A DNA stretch of 45,079 nucleotides, taken from contig JAGGYF010000022.1 in assembly GCA_021162685.1 (NCBI GenBank), forward strand, positions 1 to 45,079. The letters are read 5' to 3'. Of this stretch, positions 26,225 to 40,000 are shown piece by piece; positions within the stretch are counted from its first letter, which is position 1, and every line of letters begins with the position of its first letter. This DNA is from Candidatus Iainarchaeum sp. (GTDB taxonomy: Archaea > B1Sed10-29 > WALL01). The position numbers were made by a program, and so were the translations under genes. The notes under the pieces were generated by a model that did no database searches, was not told the origin of the DNA, and saw only the letters and a list, made by a program, of their open reading frames with translations.

Positions 26225-27673
26225 CTAATCTATCTGTGCCTTCTGTAGCTTCCCTGAATAGTCTACATAAACAGTCTTTACCTCAGAGAACTCCTCTATA
26301 CCTAATATTCCTCCTTCTCTTGCGCCGTTTCCTGTATCCTTTACACCGCCAAAAGGCAGATGAACCTCAGAGCCTATTGTTGATGAGTTTACATATGTGA
26401 GGCCTGCTTCTATATCCCTTATTGCAATGAATGCCTTATTCACATCATTTGTGTATATTGCAGAACTTAATCCATAACTGACACTGTTTGCATACTCTAT
26501 GGCTTGATCAAAGTTCTTCACTGGCATGATTGCAAGTACTGGCCCAAATATCTCCTCTTGGGCAATTGTGTGCTTTGGCTTGACATTTGTGAATATCGTT
26601 GGCTCAAAGAAGAACCCCTTTCTTGGAATCCTGTTTCCTCCTAAAACGAGTTTGCACCGCTCCTTCTTCGCTATTGATATATACCTCTCAACCTTCTCAA
26701 CTGCCCTTTCATTTATCAATGGTCCAATATCATGGTTCATCCCATATCCTATTGTTAATTTCTTTGTCGCTCTTACAAGTTTGTCTAATAGCTCATCCCT
26801 GACCCTCTTATGAACAATAACCCTAGATGTAGCAGTACACCTTTGTCCCGTTGTTCCGAATGCGCCCCATATGATGCCATCAACTGCCAAGTCAAGGTCT
26901 GCATCATCCATTACAATGATTACATTCTTCCCTCCAAGTTCCAAGCCTACTTTCTTCAGCCCTGCATTTGCTGCAACGAATTTTCCAACCTCTCTTGAAC
27001 CAGTAAAAGAGATAGCAGCTATTTTTGGATGCTTTACTATTGGTACTCCTACCTCGCTCCCAGAACCTGTTACTAGATTTACAACACCTTTTGGAACACC
27101 TGCTTCTTCCAGTATTTTAACCAATTCAACTGCACACATTGGGGTATCAGATGATGGCTTGAACACAACTGTGTTCCCACAGATCAGTGCTGGTGCTATT
27201 TTCCATGCAGGGATTGCAAAAGGAAAATTCCATGGAGTAATCAAACCAACAACACCAAGAGGCATCCTTATAGTCATTGAAAACTTGTTTCTTAGCTCAG
27301 ATGTTGTTGTAAACCCAAATAACCTCCTGCCTTCCCCAGCCATGTACTCAAACATATCAATTGCTTCTTGTACATCGCCAAGACCCTCTTTGATCTGTTT
27401 ACCCATCTCGTCTGTAACCAATTTTCCAAGTTTCTTTTTTCTCTTTCTCAAAATGCTTGCAACCTCTAAAAGTATCTCCCCACGCTTTGGTGGAGGAACT
27501 AATCGCCACTTTTTATATGCTTTTATTGCTGCATTCACTGCCTTATCAACATCTTTCTTGTTTCCTGCCTGGAAATACCCAATAGTCTTCTCATTTGCAG
27601 GGTTTATTGACTTGAATGTTTTTCCTGATGAGGACTCCACCCACCTACCATTAATGTATAGTTTATGAGCCAT
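26225..27673 (-). CDS. Aldehyde dehydrogenase (succinate-semialdehyde dehydrogenase-like)
   Basis: PWNFPFAIPAWKIAPALICGNTVVFKPSS, GLELGGKNVIIV, GTTGQRCTATSRVIVH, QEEIFGPVLAI. Confidence 0.9.
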   Translation of the reverse strand: MAHKLYINGRWVESSSGKTFKSINPANEKTIGYFQAGNKKDVDKAVNAAIKAYKKWRLVPPPKRGEILLEVASILRKRKKKLGKLVTDEMGKQIKEGLGDVQEAIDMFEYMAGEGRRLFGFTTTSELRNKFSMTIRMPLGVVGLITPWNFPFAIPAWKIAPALICGNTVVFKPSSDTPMCAVELVKILEEAGVPKGVVNLVTGSGSEVGVPIVKHPKIAAISFTGSREVGKFVAANAGLKKVGLELGGKNVIIVMDDADLDLAVDGIIWGAFGTTGQRCTATSRVIVHKRVRDELLDKLVRATKKLTIGYGMNHDIGPLINERAVEKVERYISIAKKERCKLVLGGNRIPRKGFFFEPTIFTNVKPKHTIAQEEIFGPVLAIMPVKNFDQAIEYANSVSYGLSSAIYTNDVNKAFIAIRDIEAGLTYVNSSTIGSEVHLPFGGVKDTGNGAREGGILGIEEFSEVKTVYVDYSGKLQKAQID

Positions 27674-27735
27674 GTGAACACCCCATATGAAAAAAAACAC
27701 ATTGTGATATTTAATGGTTTACTTCCTCATACCTC

Positions 27736-28086
27736 CTATGATAAAACATACACTACTGTGATATTTAAGACAAATAACAGCACAACGACAATTAAGTATG
27801 TTGTACCTATTGTTCTTGCATGAGGAGATGGTCTTCTGCCACTCTTTACTGCTCTGTATGCATCATGTGCTGTGTAGACGCTTAGTACAATTCCAAACAA
27901 TGCCATGAGAAGAGGTTGAGGACTATCAAATATAACGTTATATATGCCTCTCACAAAAAACCTGAGTAAAAACAGCATGAAAAAGAATGTGAAGAATTTC
28001 TTCTCACCAATATAGTAGTAGCCTGTACCCCATATGAAAAAGTTTGCTATTCCTGCGATCCAAGGATTCTTAGATTCTTTCAGCAT
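27736..28086 (-). CDS. Small multi-TM protein, TM2-like
   Basis: NPWIAGIANFFIWGTGYYYIGEKKFFTFFFMLFLLRFF; several TM segments. Confidence 0.55.
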   Translation of the reverse strand: MLKESKNPWIAGIANFFIWGTGYYYIGEKKFFTFFFMLFLLRFFVRGIYNVIFDSPQPLLMALFGIVLSVYTAHDAYRAVKSGRRPSPHARTIGTTYLIVVVLLFVLNITVVYVLS

Positions 28087-28133
28087 AATCGCCAGTAGAA
28101 AAATATCGCTTGAATAATTTATTTCTGTCGTTG

Positions 28134-28706
28134 TTATATTTTTGCTGGACCGTGCCCTGGAAGCAACACATTATATCCTATCTTTGAAAGCATTTCTAGG
28201 CTCTTCTTCATGGCCTCTGGGTCGCCCCCAGGTAAATCCGTTCTTCCATATCCCTCTGAGAATAACGTATCCCCAGAGATGAGTATGCCATCCTTGAGCA
28301 GACATATGCTTCCTTGTGTGTGTCCTGGTGTATGCAAAACCTTCCACCCAAAAAATTCTTCTCCGATGTTAAAAACATTGTTTTGCCTTGGAAGTTTAGA
28401 GAACATAAAAGATAGGGTATAGTTTGGGTCTGCATTTTTGATATATGTCTTATCTGGCTCATGAGCATAAACATTGCAATTGAAGAATCTATTGCCCCCT
28501 ATGTGATCATAATGGCAGTGTGTATTAACAATAACATCAATGTCATTTGGCCTTAATCCAATCTCTCCAAGCATTGTTTTTAAGTAGTTGAAATGTTTGC
28601 CTGTACCTGTATCCACAATAATGTTCCTCTCACCAAGTATCACTATGGAATTTGAGTCATATGCCCTGCCATATATTATGTATACATCCTTGGAAACCCT
28701 CTCCAT
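28134..28706 (-). CDS. Metallo-beta-lactamase-fold hydrolase
   Basis: NTHCHYDHIGGN, LHTPGHTQGSICL, LISGDTLF, LLPGHGP. Confidence 0.87.
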   Translation of the reverse strand: MERVSKDVYIIYGRAYDSNSIVILGERNIIVDTGTGKHFNYLKTMLGEIGLRPNDIDVIVNTHCHYDHIGGNRFFNCNVYAHEPDKTYIKNADPNYTLSFMFSKLPRQNNVFNIGEEFFGWKVLHTPGHTQGSICLLKDGILISGDTLFSEGYGRTDLPGGDPEAMKKSLEMLSKIGYNVLLPGHGPAKI

Positions 28707-28834
28707 AGTATCCTCACATAGCATTAGGTTAAAAAGTGAATAAAAAATAGTGCTGTTGTGTAATGCAAAAATCTTCACTCTCGGAAAGTTGTAGACTCAT
28801 ACCTATAAATAGCGTTTGACATAAAATACTATGC

Positions 28835-30127
28835 ATGGTTGCAGATATATTGGATAGTAAGGATGAGCTTGTAAAAGCCATAATAGAAAAGACAGGGATG
28901 AGTGAAAGCGAGATAAATGCCAAGATAAGGGAAAAACAGGAGGAATATGGTGGCCTACTTACTGAAGCGGGTGCTGCTTATTCTATTGCAAAAGAGATGG
29001 GTGTTGTCACAGACTCATCACAGAAGAAGAAAAGGATGCAGATTGGCGAATTACAAGAAGGATTAGATGCTGTTAATGTTGTTGGTATTGTCTCCCATGT
29101 ATTTCCTGTGAAAGAATGGGAGAAAGATGGCAGGAGAGGAAAGGTAGGAAAGATACTCATCAGGGATAACACAGGGGAAATAAGGGTTGTACTCTGGAAT
29201 GCTGATTGTGACCTAATTGAGAGTGGGACCCTAACAAAAGGAACGATTGTTGAGGTACAAAATGCTTCTGTGAAAAAGTCAAATGAGATGCTTGATTTAA
29301 ATATTGGGATAAGAGGTAGAATAAACGTACTTGATAGCGCAGAGGACCTCCCTGAGATAAATGAAGACATTGTAACATTAGATAAGATTGAGGAAGGAAT
29401 GAATGATATCAGTGTATATGCAAGAGTGGTTAGGGTATTCCCTGAGAAAACATTTGAGAGTAACGGAAGAAAAGGAAGAGTTGCAAGCGTCATTATCTCT
29501 GATGGCACAAAAGCCAGGCTTGTATTATGGAACGAGAATGCCATATGGGCAAACAGATTGCGCGAAAATGATATAATAAAGGTTGAAGGAGCATATGTTA
29601 GAAATAATAATGGCACATTGGAACTAAATCTTGGATGGAGAGGTCATCTTGTTGTAAACCCAAATGATGCGCCAGTAATTCCTGAGGTTGCTGGATCAAA
29701 GAGGGTTAATATAAAAGACCTCAAACCAGGGGATAGATATAGAGAGCTAAGAGCAGTTGTCGTAAAGGTCTATAAACCAAACGTGTTTGAGATATGTCCA
29801 AAGTGCGGGGCGAGGATTGAAAGGCATTGCGATAAATGTAATGTTGATGCAAAGAAATCAATTGTTGTTAATGCTGAATTGGATGACGGTACAGGCGTTA
29901 TACGGGCATCATTTTATAGGGATATTGCTGAGAGATTCCTTGGCTTTTCTGGGGAGAAGTATGCAGAAGATGAATCCCTATTTGATGAAACAAAGTATGA
30001 GGGGAGTGAGTACATATTCCAAGGACAAGTAAAACATAATGATGCTTTTGACAGGGATGAATTTGTTGTTCGTGGAATAAATGATGTTAATGTTCAAAAG
30101 GAGATTGAGAGGTTGGAAGGTGAATAA
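28835..30127 (+). CDS. Replication protein A-like ssDNA-binding protein (multiple OB folds, zinc finger)
   Basis: Repeated OB units ([108 protein letters not shown]). Confidence 0.88.
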   Translation: MVADILDSKDELVKAIIEKTGMSESEINAKIREKQEEYGGLLTEAGAAYSIAKEMGVVTDSSQKKKRMQIGELQEGLDAVNVVGIVSHVFPVKEWEKDGRRGKVGKILIRDNTGEIRVVLWNADCDLIESGTLTKGTIVEVQNASVKKSNEMLDLNIGIRGRINVLDSAEDLPEINEDIVTLDKIEEGMNDISVYARVVRVFPEKTFESNGRKGRVASVIISDGTKARLVLWNENAIWANRLRENDIIKVEGAYVRNNNGTLELNLGWRGHLVVNPNDAPVIPEVAGSKRVNIKDLKPGDRYRELRAVVVKVYKPNVFEICPKCGARIERHCDKCNVDAKKSIVVNAELDDGTGVIRASFYRDIAERFLGFSGEKYAEDESLFDETKYEGSEYIFQGQVKHNDAFDRDEFVVRGINDVNVQKEIERLEGE

Positions 30128-30128
30128 A

Positions 30129-32597
30129 ATGGCAAAAGAAATAAAAGAGATTGAGGATCTACCAGGTGTCGGAGAAGCTACTGCTGAAAAACTCAGGCAA
30201 GGTGGCTTTAAAACTGTTGAGAGTATTGCAGTTGCTTCTATTGGAGAATTAATGGATGCTGCTGGTGTAGGAGAGAGCGCAGCAAGAAAAATGATAAATG
30301 CAGCAAGAGATGCTTTGGACATGGGGTTTGAGACAGCAGAAAAAATCCTTGAAAAGAGGAAAAGTGTTGCTAAGATAACAACAGGGTCCAAAGAATTGGA
30401 CGCATTGCTTGGTGGAGGAATAGAAACACAGAGTATAACAGAACTTTATGGGAGATACGGTTCTGGAAAATGCATTGCAAAGGATACGCTTGTTGAGTAC
30501 TTCAATGATGAAAATTTCCATCTGAACAGCATAGAAGACATCTACAACTACTACAAGGAGGCGTATGGGGAAAGCCCTTACGAAAATGGCTTTGTGGTAA
30601 AGGTGCCTTGCATTAAAGTGCACTCGCTTACAGATAAGGGCATAACGCTGGAGGATGCTAAGGGAATTTACAAAGAAAAGGTGGACAAGCTCTACGAACT
30701 TTGTACGAAGAGAGGAAGAAACATTAAAGTAACTGGGCCTCACAGGTTGCTCGTACTTGATAAAAATGGTATTTCATGGAAGCCCGCGAGCTGCATTCAA
30801 AAAGGCGATGCAATAGCATGCCCAAAAAAGCTGAGCTGTCATAATAGTGGAAAGATTGATGAGAACGATGCCTATTTCCTTGGTTTATTTGTCGCAGAGG
30901 GCAGCAGCAATCCATTGTCAATATCCACTAGTGAAAGATTAATCAAAGATTGGCTGTGTTCTTACTTGCGTGATAGGTTCGGTTTTGAGCCAACTGTTAG
31001 AGAAGACAAAAGAAAAAAGAAGGTAGTTTATACTATACTCCTAAGAAATATTACAAAGGAGGTAATAGGCGAGTTAGTAGGCACCAAATCTGATACAAAG
31101 TTCGTTCCTTCATGTATATTCACTGGTGGCGAGAATGTAATAAAGAACTTCCTTGCAGGATACCTTGAAGGAGATGGGTGTGTTGAAAACCAATGCCCCT
31201 CCTTTTCAACAAAGAGCAAGAGACTTGCGAGTGAAATCATGTATTTACTTAGATACTTAGGCATTTCAACTACAGCAACGAAGAAGGTTGTGGGTGGAGA
31301 AGAGTACCAGCGTGTTTTCATCTGTGGTGAGAGCAGAAGGGATATCGCTTTGCTACCATTTAAGTATAAAAAAGGAAATCTAAACACAAGGAACAGTGCT
31401 TATGGTTATCCTGCGCCATTGTTGCATTATATCAGGAACGTTTACAAAAAGACGCTCGGTGGAAACCGAGGAAGGAGAAGGAAAAGGCTTGGTAAGAGAA
31501 ATATCAAGAACCAGACAATATACTCATTCCTCGGCGCAGAAAAAGCAAGGACGATAAATGAGAAGACCTTTGTTGAGGTTATGGGACTGTTTGAGGAAGG
31601 AAGGCAATTGCTCATCTCCCTTCTGAATAGAAACGAAAACCTACATACGATGAACAAGGATGAATTCCAGATGTTTGCAAAGGACTTGCCATTTGCATTT
31701 AGCTCAATACACGCTGAACTTGGATTGACAAAAAGTGGCGTGGATAATTACCTACATAGGGGGATTCCGAAAGCGATGAAAGATAGGGTTAAAGCTGCTC
31801 TTAAGGCAAGGTTGGAACAAAGGCTTGATGTACTTACTGCTGCAATTGAAAAGATGAAAATTGTGGCTTTGTTTGAGTGGGATACTGTCACAAACAATAA
31901 GCTCATTGCATATAATGACTATGTTTATGACTTCGTTGTTCCAAATGGCCATACGTTCATAGGAGGAAATGCGCCCACACTTTTACATAATACACAACTA
32001 GCATTACAACTCTGTGCAAATGTGCAGCTCCCACCTGAACAGGGAGGATTAAATGGCTCTGCGCTATTTATTGACTCAGAAGGGACATTTAGACCTGAAA
32101 GATTAGAACAAATGGCAAAGGCAATAGGCCTTGACCCAAAAAAGGTTCTTGAGAATACATTTGTCGCAAGGGCATATAACTCAGATCATCAGATGCTAAT
32201 TGCTGAAAAGGCAGAAGAAATCATTGAAGAAAAGAACATACGGTTGATTGTAGTTGACTCTTTAACATCTGCATTTAGGGCAGAATATGTTGGTAGGGGT
32301 AGTCTAGCAGACAGGCAACAGAAGATAAACAGGCATATGCACACATTACATAAACTTGCCTTGTTGCACAATATCGCTGTTGTTGTAACAAATCAGGTGA
32401 TGGCAAACCCTGGGCTCTTATTTGGTGACCCAACAACACCAATAGGAGGAAACATTGTTGGACATAAGAGCACATATAGAATCTATCTCAGAAGAAGCCA
32501 GGGTGGGAAGAGAATTGCAAGGCTCGTTGATAGTCCATGCCTGCCAGATGGAGAGTGTGTATTTAAAGTAACTGAAAACGGTATAGAGGACGTATGA
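30129..32597 (+). CDS. radA: DNA repair/recombination recombinase RadA, intein-containing
   Basis: HhH start [63 protein letters not shown]^[46 protein letters not shown]. Confidence 0.96.
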   Translation: MAKEIKEIEDLPGVGEATAEKLRQGGFKTVESIAVASIGELMDAAGVGESAARKMINAARDALDMGFETAEKILEKRKSVAKITTGSKELDALLGGGIETQSITELYGRYGSGKCIAKDTLVEYFNDENFHLNSIEDIYNYYKEAYGESPYENGFVVKVPCIKVHSLTDKGITLEDAKGIYKEKVDKLYELCTKRGRNIKVTGPHRLLVLDKNGISWKPASCIQKGDAIACPKKLSCHNSGKIDENDAYFLGLFVAEGSSNPLSISTSERLIKDWLCSYLRDRFGFEPTVREDKRKKKVVYTILLRNITKEVIGELVGTKSDTKFVPSCIFTGGENVIKNFLAGYLEGDGCVENQCPSFSTKSKRLASEIMYLLRYLGISTTATKKVVGGEEYQRVFICGESRRDIALLPFKYKKGNLNTRNSAYGYPAPLLHYIRNVYKKTLGGNRGRRRKRLGKRNIKNQTIYSFLGAEKARTINEKTFVEVMGLFEEGRQLLISLLNRNENLHTMNKDEFQMFAKDLPFAFSSIHAELGLTKSGVDNYLHRGIPKAMKDRVKAALKARLEQRLDVLTAAIEKMKIVALFEWDTVTNNKLIAYNDYVYDFVVPNGHTFIGGNAPTLLHNTQLALQLCANVQLPPEQGGLNGSALFIDSEGTFRPERLEQMAKAIGLDPKKVLENTFVARAYNSDHQMLIAEKAEEIIEEKNIRLIVVDSLTSAFRAEYVGRGSLADRQQKINRHMHTLHKLALLHNIAVVVTNQVMANPGLLFGDPTTPIGGNIVGHKSTYRIYLRRSQGGKRIARLVDSPCLPDGECVFKVTENGIEDV
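30471..31991 (+). mobile_element. RadA intein (507 aa) with LAGLIDADG homing endonuclease domain
   Basis: Starts [11 protein letters not shown] (C1), block B TGPHRLLV, dodecapeptides [12 protein letters not shown] and [13 protein letters not shown], ends [14 protein letters not shown] followed by +1 Thr; exteins rejoin to GRYGSGKTQLALQ. Confidence 0.95.
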
Positions 32598-33664
32598 AAA
32601 CAGGCATAGCAAACCTCCCATTGCATACAGGAAAGGCACCACGATGGCTATTTGAGAGAATGGTCAGGCTCTCAGGCGCAATATCAAAAGCGATTGTCTA
32701 CGAATTTGGCACAAAGGAGCTGTTAAAAAGGTTTGCAGACCCATTCTGGTTTCAGGCATTTTCCTGTGTTTTAGGATTTGATTGGCATAGTTCTGGCACA
32801 ACAACAACCACATGCGGTGCGTTGAAGGTTGCGTTGAAAAACCAAGACATTGGATTTTTTGTATGTGGAGGGAAAGGAAGAACATCTAGGAAAACGTTGG
32901 TAGAAATTGATGCTAGTGGGTTGCCTAGTAAAAACATTGAAAAATTGAAGTATGCTTCTAGACTTGCTGCTAAGGTAGACAACTCATGTGTCCAAGATAA
33001 CTATATGTTGTATCATCACTGCTTCTTTTTTGACGAGAATGGCAATTGGGCAGTTGTGCAACAAGGAATGAATGAAAACATGGCAAGAAGGTATCACTGG
33101 ATTTCTGATAACGTAAAACATTTTGTTGAACCAAATCAAAAGATTGCGTGTGATATAATACATGAAAATGTGTTGGACCTCACTGCAAAGGATAGCAGAG
33201 AAGTAAGAAAGACAAGTGTTGATATTGTGAATGACAATCCTTTACATCTAAAAAAATATTTCTCAGGACAGATGACATTAACAAACTTTGAGCAACTCAA
33301 TATGCCAACGCATCATCCTGTACTGAGTATGGACATCAGCAAAAGGGGATGGGACACATTGAAAAAAGCGTATGAATTTCAACCAAAGAACTATGAAGAA
33401 CTGGTTTCTTTGAGGGGGATTGGTCCAAAAACATTAAGGGCATTGGCATTAATATCTGAACTTATCTATGGCGAGAAAGCATCGTGGAGGGACCCAGTAA
33501 AGTATAGTTTTGCACATGGTGGGAAGGATGGTTTTCCGTATCCTGTAGATAGGAAAACGTATGATAAGTCAATAGCAATACTAGAAGCAGGTGTGGAAGG
33601 AGCAAACATAAGCTCAGAAGAAAGAAGGTACGCAATAAAACGATTGCATGAATTTATATCGTAA
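32594..33664 (+). CDS. DUF763 family protein (HhH-containing)
   Basis: [57 protein letters not shown] overlap with radA. Confidence 0.85.
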   Translation: MKTGIANLPLHTGKAPRWLFERMVRLSGAISKAIVYEFGTKELLKRFADPFWFQAFSCVLGFDWHSSGTTTTTCGALKVALKNQDIGFFVCGGKGRTSRKTLVEIDASGLPSKNIEKLKYASRLAAKVDNSCVQDNYMLYHHCFFFDENGNWAVVQQGMNENMARRYHWISDNVKHFVEPNQKIACDIIHENVLDLTAKDSREVRKTSVDIVNDNPLHLKKYFSGQMTLTNFEQLNMPTHHPVLSMDISKRGWDTLKKAYEFQPKNYEELVSLRGIGPKTLRALALISELIYGEKASWRDPVKYSFAHGGKDGFPYPVDRKTYDKSIAILEAGVEGANISSEERRYAIKRLHEFIS

Positions 33665-34168
33665 CTACCTCAACCCTTTATGTATGCCCTTGTATTCCTC
33701 TACTGTTTCCTTATCCAACCTGATGAAAACAATCTGCGCAACCCTCGCATTTTGTTTTATGTCAATACCATGTGGGTTCATAACTACTAAACTAAATTCG
33801 GATTTTCCATGAAAACCAGCATCCCATACACCATGTAGGGTATATGCGCCCATCCTCAACAACGAACTCCTTGTCTGTGCAATAGCAATGATATCTTTTG
33901 GGAGGTTAAGATACTCGTTTGTTTTAACCTTGTACACACCTGGATCAAGATGTGCCCACATATTATTGAATACTATTGGCTTCACTGCTGGAAATTGCCT
34001 TTCCTTGTTTGAGAAATCAATTCTGCCAGCTGTTTCAAATACATATATCTCGTGTGCGGTGAGATCAAAACCATTTGGCTGTAATTGGTGCTTTAGTGAT
34101 ATATAGTTATCTATTAGTGGTGGATTGGAATCTATCATTTGTCTTATGTCTTCATCTGTCAGTATCAT
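33665..34168 (-). CDS. dcd: dCTP deaminase / dUTPase-family protein
   Basis: LQPNGFDLTAHEIY, AQTRSSLLRMGAYTLHGVWDAGFHGKSEFSLVV, ARVAQIVFIRL. Confidence 0.85.
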   Translation of the reverse strand: MILTDEDIRQMIDSNPPLIDNYISLKHQLQPNGFDLTAHEIYVFETAGRIDFSNKERQFPAVKPIVFNNMWAHLDPGVYKVKTNEYLNLPKDIIAIAQTRSSLLRMGAYTLHGVWDAGFHGKSEFSLVVMNPHGIDIKQNARVAQIVFIRLDKETVEEYKGIHKGLR

Positions 34169-35112
34169 TTTACTTCACCAAGCTCCTTTGCTGTTTTCTC
34201 CAATGCTTTTTCTAGGTTATATTTTGGATTGAATCCCAACTCTTTCTTCGCCTTTGAGATGTCAATAATCCTATTGCGCACTAGCCGTTGTATGGATGAC
34301 CGCATTTTTGTTATACTTGGCCTTTCACCAGAAATCTTGCTCTTTGTTTCGTGGGCTATTGCTGCTGCTTTTGCAAGAGCAACAGGTATCCTTTTTGGTT
34401 TAAATCTCAAATGCAATACCTTTCTGATGATCTTATATGTCTCTTCGTATGTGTGAACATCTGGTCCTGCAACATGGTATATCTGGTTTTTTGCCTGTGG
34501 TTGCATTGCTAACACAAGGGCATCAACTACATCATCTACATAGACCAAATGCCAATAGTTTTTTCCAGAACCAATGATTGGGGTTTCCCTCTTTGCTGCT
34601 CCAAATATCTCCTTCCAAAATGCATTTGGCCCACATATAATCGTTGACCTTATGATTGTGTATGGGATCTGGTATCTTAGCCTATAATCCATAATTATGC
34701 GCTCTGCTTCTGCCTTTGATTTCTCATACATTGTTTGTGGATTATATGGGTCATCTTCAACCAGAGGGTGCTTGGCTTCTCCCAACACCCCTATTGAACT
34801 CAAAAAGATAAAACGTTGTATGTCTTTTTCTTTGCATATCTCAAGCAGGTTTCTTGTCCCCTCTACATTTGTGTCCCATACTGAATGACTATTTTCGTCA
34901 AGTTCAGCAGCAAGATGGTAGACAACATCAAATTGTTCATCTTTTAGTGGAATGAGGTCTGATGGATTGGTTATATCTGCAACAATGATTTTTTTTGCTC
35001 CACGTATCTTTCCTTTTTTGCGAGAAACAGCGATGATATTGTGCTTTTTTGATAATCTTTTTAGGAGTCTCTTTCCCACAAGGCCCGTTGCGCCAGTTAT
35101 GAGTATTCTCAT
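34165..35112 (-). CDS. NAD(P)-dependent epimerase/dehydratase (SDR)
   Basis: MRILITGATGLVGKRLLKRL; VVYHLAAELDENS; YEKSKAEAERI. Start trimmed from the track ORF. Confidence 0.87.
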   Translation of the reverse strand: MRILITGATGLVGKRLLKRLSKKHNIIAVSRKKGKIRGAKKIIVADITNPSDLIPLKDEQFDVVYHLAAELDENSHSVWDTNVEGTRNLLEICKEKDIQRFIFLSSIGVLGEAKHPLVEDDPYNPQTMYEKSKAEAERIIMDYRLRYQIPYTIIRSTIICGPNAFWKEIFGAAKRETPIIGSGKNYWHLVYVDDVVDALVLAMQPQAKNQIYHVAGPDVHTYEETYKIIRKVLHLRFKPKRIPVALAKAAAIAHETKSKISGERPSITKMRSSIQRLVRNRIIDISKAKKELGFNPKYNLEKALEKTAKELGEVK

Positions 35113-35165
35113 GCAAAAGTATATAAGTAAATCCAATATAAATAATTGTGTTTTGGGGGATTCAT

Positions 35166-35939
35166 ATGAAAATAGGCAAAGTTGAGAAGTATATCCACGA
35201 GACCATTGATCAGGATGGGGCAATGCTCTTTATCCTGATTGATCCTTGTGATCATCCATCACCAGAAGCAGCTGCAAAAGCAGCAAAAGAGAGCGTTGAA
35301 GCAGGCGCAGACCTAGTTCTTGTTGGTGGTTCTATAGGGGCACAAGGTAAGTTACTTGATGACACCACAAAACTTATAAAAGAGCAGGTTAATGTGCCTA
35401 TAAACCTATTCCCAGGAAATGTATCAACATTGACAAAATATGCAGACTCCTTATATTTTATGACATTACTCAACTCAAGAAGTGTATACTGGACAACACT
35501 AGCCCAAACTGTTGCAGCCCCTGTTATCAAGAGGATGGGGCTTGAAGCAATCCCCACTGGTTATATTGTAGTAGAGCCGGGTGGTACTGTTGGATGGGTT
35601 GCAGATGTCAACCTAGTCCCAAGATGGAAGCCAAATATTGCTGCTGCACTAGCAATGGGTGGGCAATACATTGGAAATAGACTTATATTAACTGATTGTG
35701 GTTCAGCAAGTCCGCTAGGTCCAATACCATATGATATGGTAAAGGCTGTCGCAGATGCTATAGACGTCCCATATGTAGTTGGAGGAGGCATAAGAAAGAT
35801 AGAGCAAGCAGAAAAGATTATTAGGGCTGGGGCAGATGCCATACAGATTGGCACTGTTGTTGAAAAAACAAAGGATGTTAAGAAGCGAATTGGTGCATTT
35901 GCAAAAGCCGTAAAAAAAGCGGGAAGGGCTAAGAGATGA
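35166..35939 (+). CDS. Geranylgeranylglyceryl phosphate synthase (GGGPS/PcrB family)
   Basis: LFILIDPCDHP, AGADLVLVGGSIG, INLFPGNVSTLTKYADSLYFMTLLNSR, GYIVVEPGGTVGWV, YVVGGGIRKIEQAEKIIRAGADAIQIGT. Confidence 0.92.
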   Translation: MKIGKVEKYIHETIDQDGAMLFILIDPCDHPSPEAAAKAAKESVEAGADLVLVGGSIGAQGKLLDDTTKLIKEQVNVPINLFPGNVSTLTKYADSLYFMTLLNSRSVYWTTLAQTVAAPVIKRMGLEAIPTGYIVVEPGGTVGWVADVNLVPRWKPNIAAALAMGGQYIGNRLILTDCGSASPLGPIPYDMVKAVADAIDVPYVVGGGIRKIEQAEKIIRAGADAIQIGTVVEKTKDVKKRIGAFAKAVKKAGRAKR

Positions 35940-37182
35940 TGGTGCTCAGTTGGGTATTTGCTGAGAAGATACTTATAGCAATGGCAATTGGCGCACTGCT
36001 TGGTATGGAGAGAGAGCATACAAAGCATCAAGAAATCGTTGGTATACGGACGTTCTCTATGATTAGTTTACTTGGTGTGCTATGTGTTGAATTTGACTCG
36101 CTTGTTGAATCAAATTTTATTGCTCCTCTTGGATTTGCTTCTATTATGGTATTCGCCTTTATTCTGTACTCAACAAACATACAGATGTTGAAAAGGATTG
36201 GTCTAACGACATCAATCGCAATGCTCATTAGTTATTCACTTGGTGCGATTGTTGGTTTTGGATTCTATTCAGAAGCAATATTTGTTGGAATTGCAGTTGC
36301 ATTTGTCATGTTCGCTAGGTCATGGTTGCATAAGTTTGTTGGTAAATTGACGCATATTGAGCTCCTTGATTTTTTAGAGTTCCTTGTTGTTGTAGGCATC
36401 GTTTACCCAATAATCCCAAAAGAGCCACTGATATACTTTGGCGTTCGGATAGATTTGTATGCTATTTGGCTGCTCGTTGTCCTCATCTCGTTTATTAATC
36501 TGCTTGGGTTTATTGGTTCAAGGTATCTATCTGCAGATGAAGAAGTTGAAATCATGAGTTTTCTCGGTGGACTCATAAGTAGTACTGCTATTTGTTTCTC
36601 TGTAAACAGAGTATATGAAAAGTATAAAGAGAGAGAAGACATATTGGCTGGTGCGTATCCAATAATTAATGGAGCAATGTTCACGAGAAATCTTGTTATT
36701 CTTGCTGTATTTGCACCTGTTGTTTTCAAAGAGTTGCTTGTTCCTTTTATCATTGGTGCGCTTGTGCTGCTATTAACAGGCTATACAAAGATAAAGCGGA
36801 TAAAGAATAAGGCTAAAGTTAGCATAGAATCCCCATTTGGTGTACAGAAGGCAGTATGGCTTGCACTTAAACTGTTTATTATTATGACTTTGTTACAAAC
36901 AATTGTTACATACCTACCAAATGTATTTTACCTTGGTATATTCTTTGGTGCTGTAACAAGCTCTGCTGCTACAATGGCTTCTATTGCAACCATGTTTGCA
37001 GCAGGTGAGATAACTAGCGAACAGGCATTGCTCTCCAGCCTGCTCACAGTAGGAGCAAACTTGATGGTCGGAAATTTGGTGGCATACAGGATAGCAGGAG
37101 CAACAAAAAGGACTATCAAAAAGGCATTTATGTATTCTATCCCTGGACTTCTAGCACTTGTCATTACCTATCTGGTGTTCTG

Positions 37183-37183
<1 letters not shown>
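35936..37183 (+). CDS. MgtC/SapB- plus DUF4010-type membrane protein
   Basis: IAMAIGALLGMEREHTKHQEIVGIRTFSMISLLG; SFLGGLISSTAICFSVNRVY; FFGAVTSSAATMASIATMFAAGE. Confidence 0.82.
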
Positions 37184-39969
<2,786 letters not shown>

Positions 39970-40000
39970 GCTCTTTTTTTGTTTGCAGAACTATAAAAAA

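Noticed and set aside
26871-27668. 265-aa plus-strand ORF opposite aldehyde dehydrogenase
   Set aside because: Antisense shadow of a strongly recognised enzyme; low-complexity Ser/Pro/Phe-rich translation.
30471-31991. Intein DNA as a recent foreign acquisition based on composition
   Set aside because: It looks slightly more GC-rich by eye but I could not compute codon usage or GC, so not claimed.
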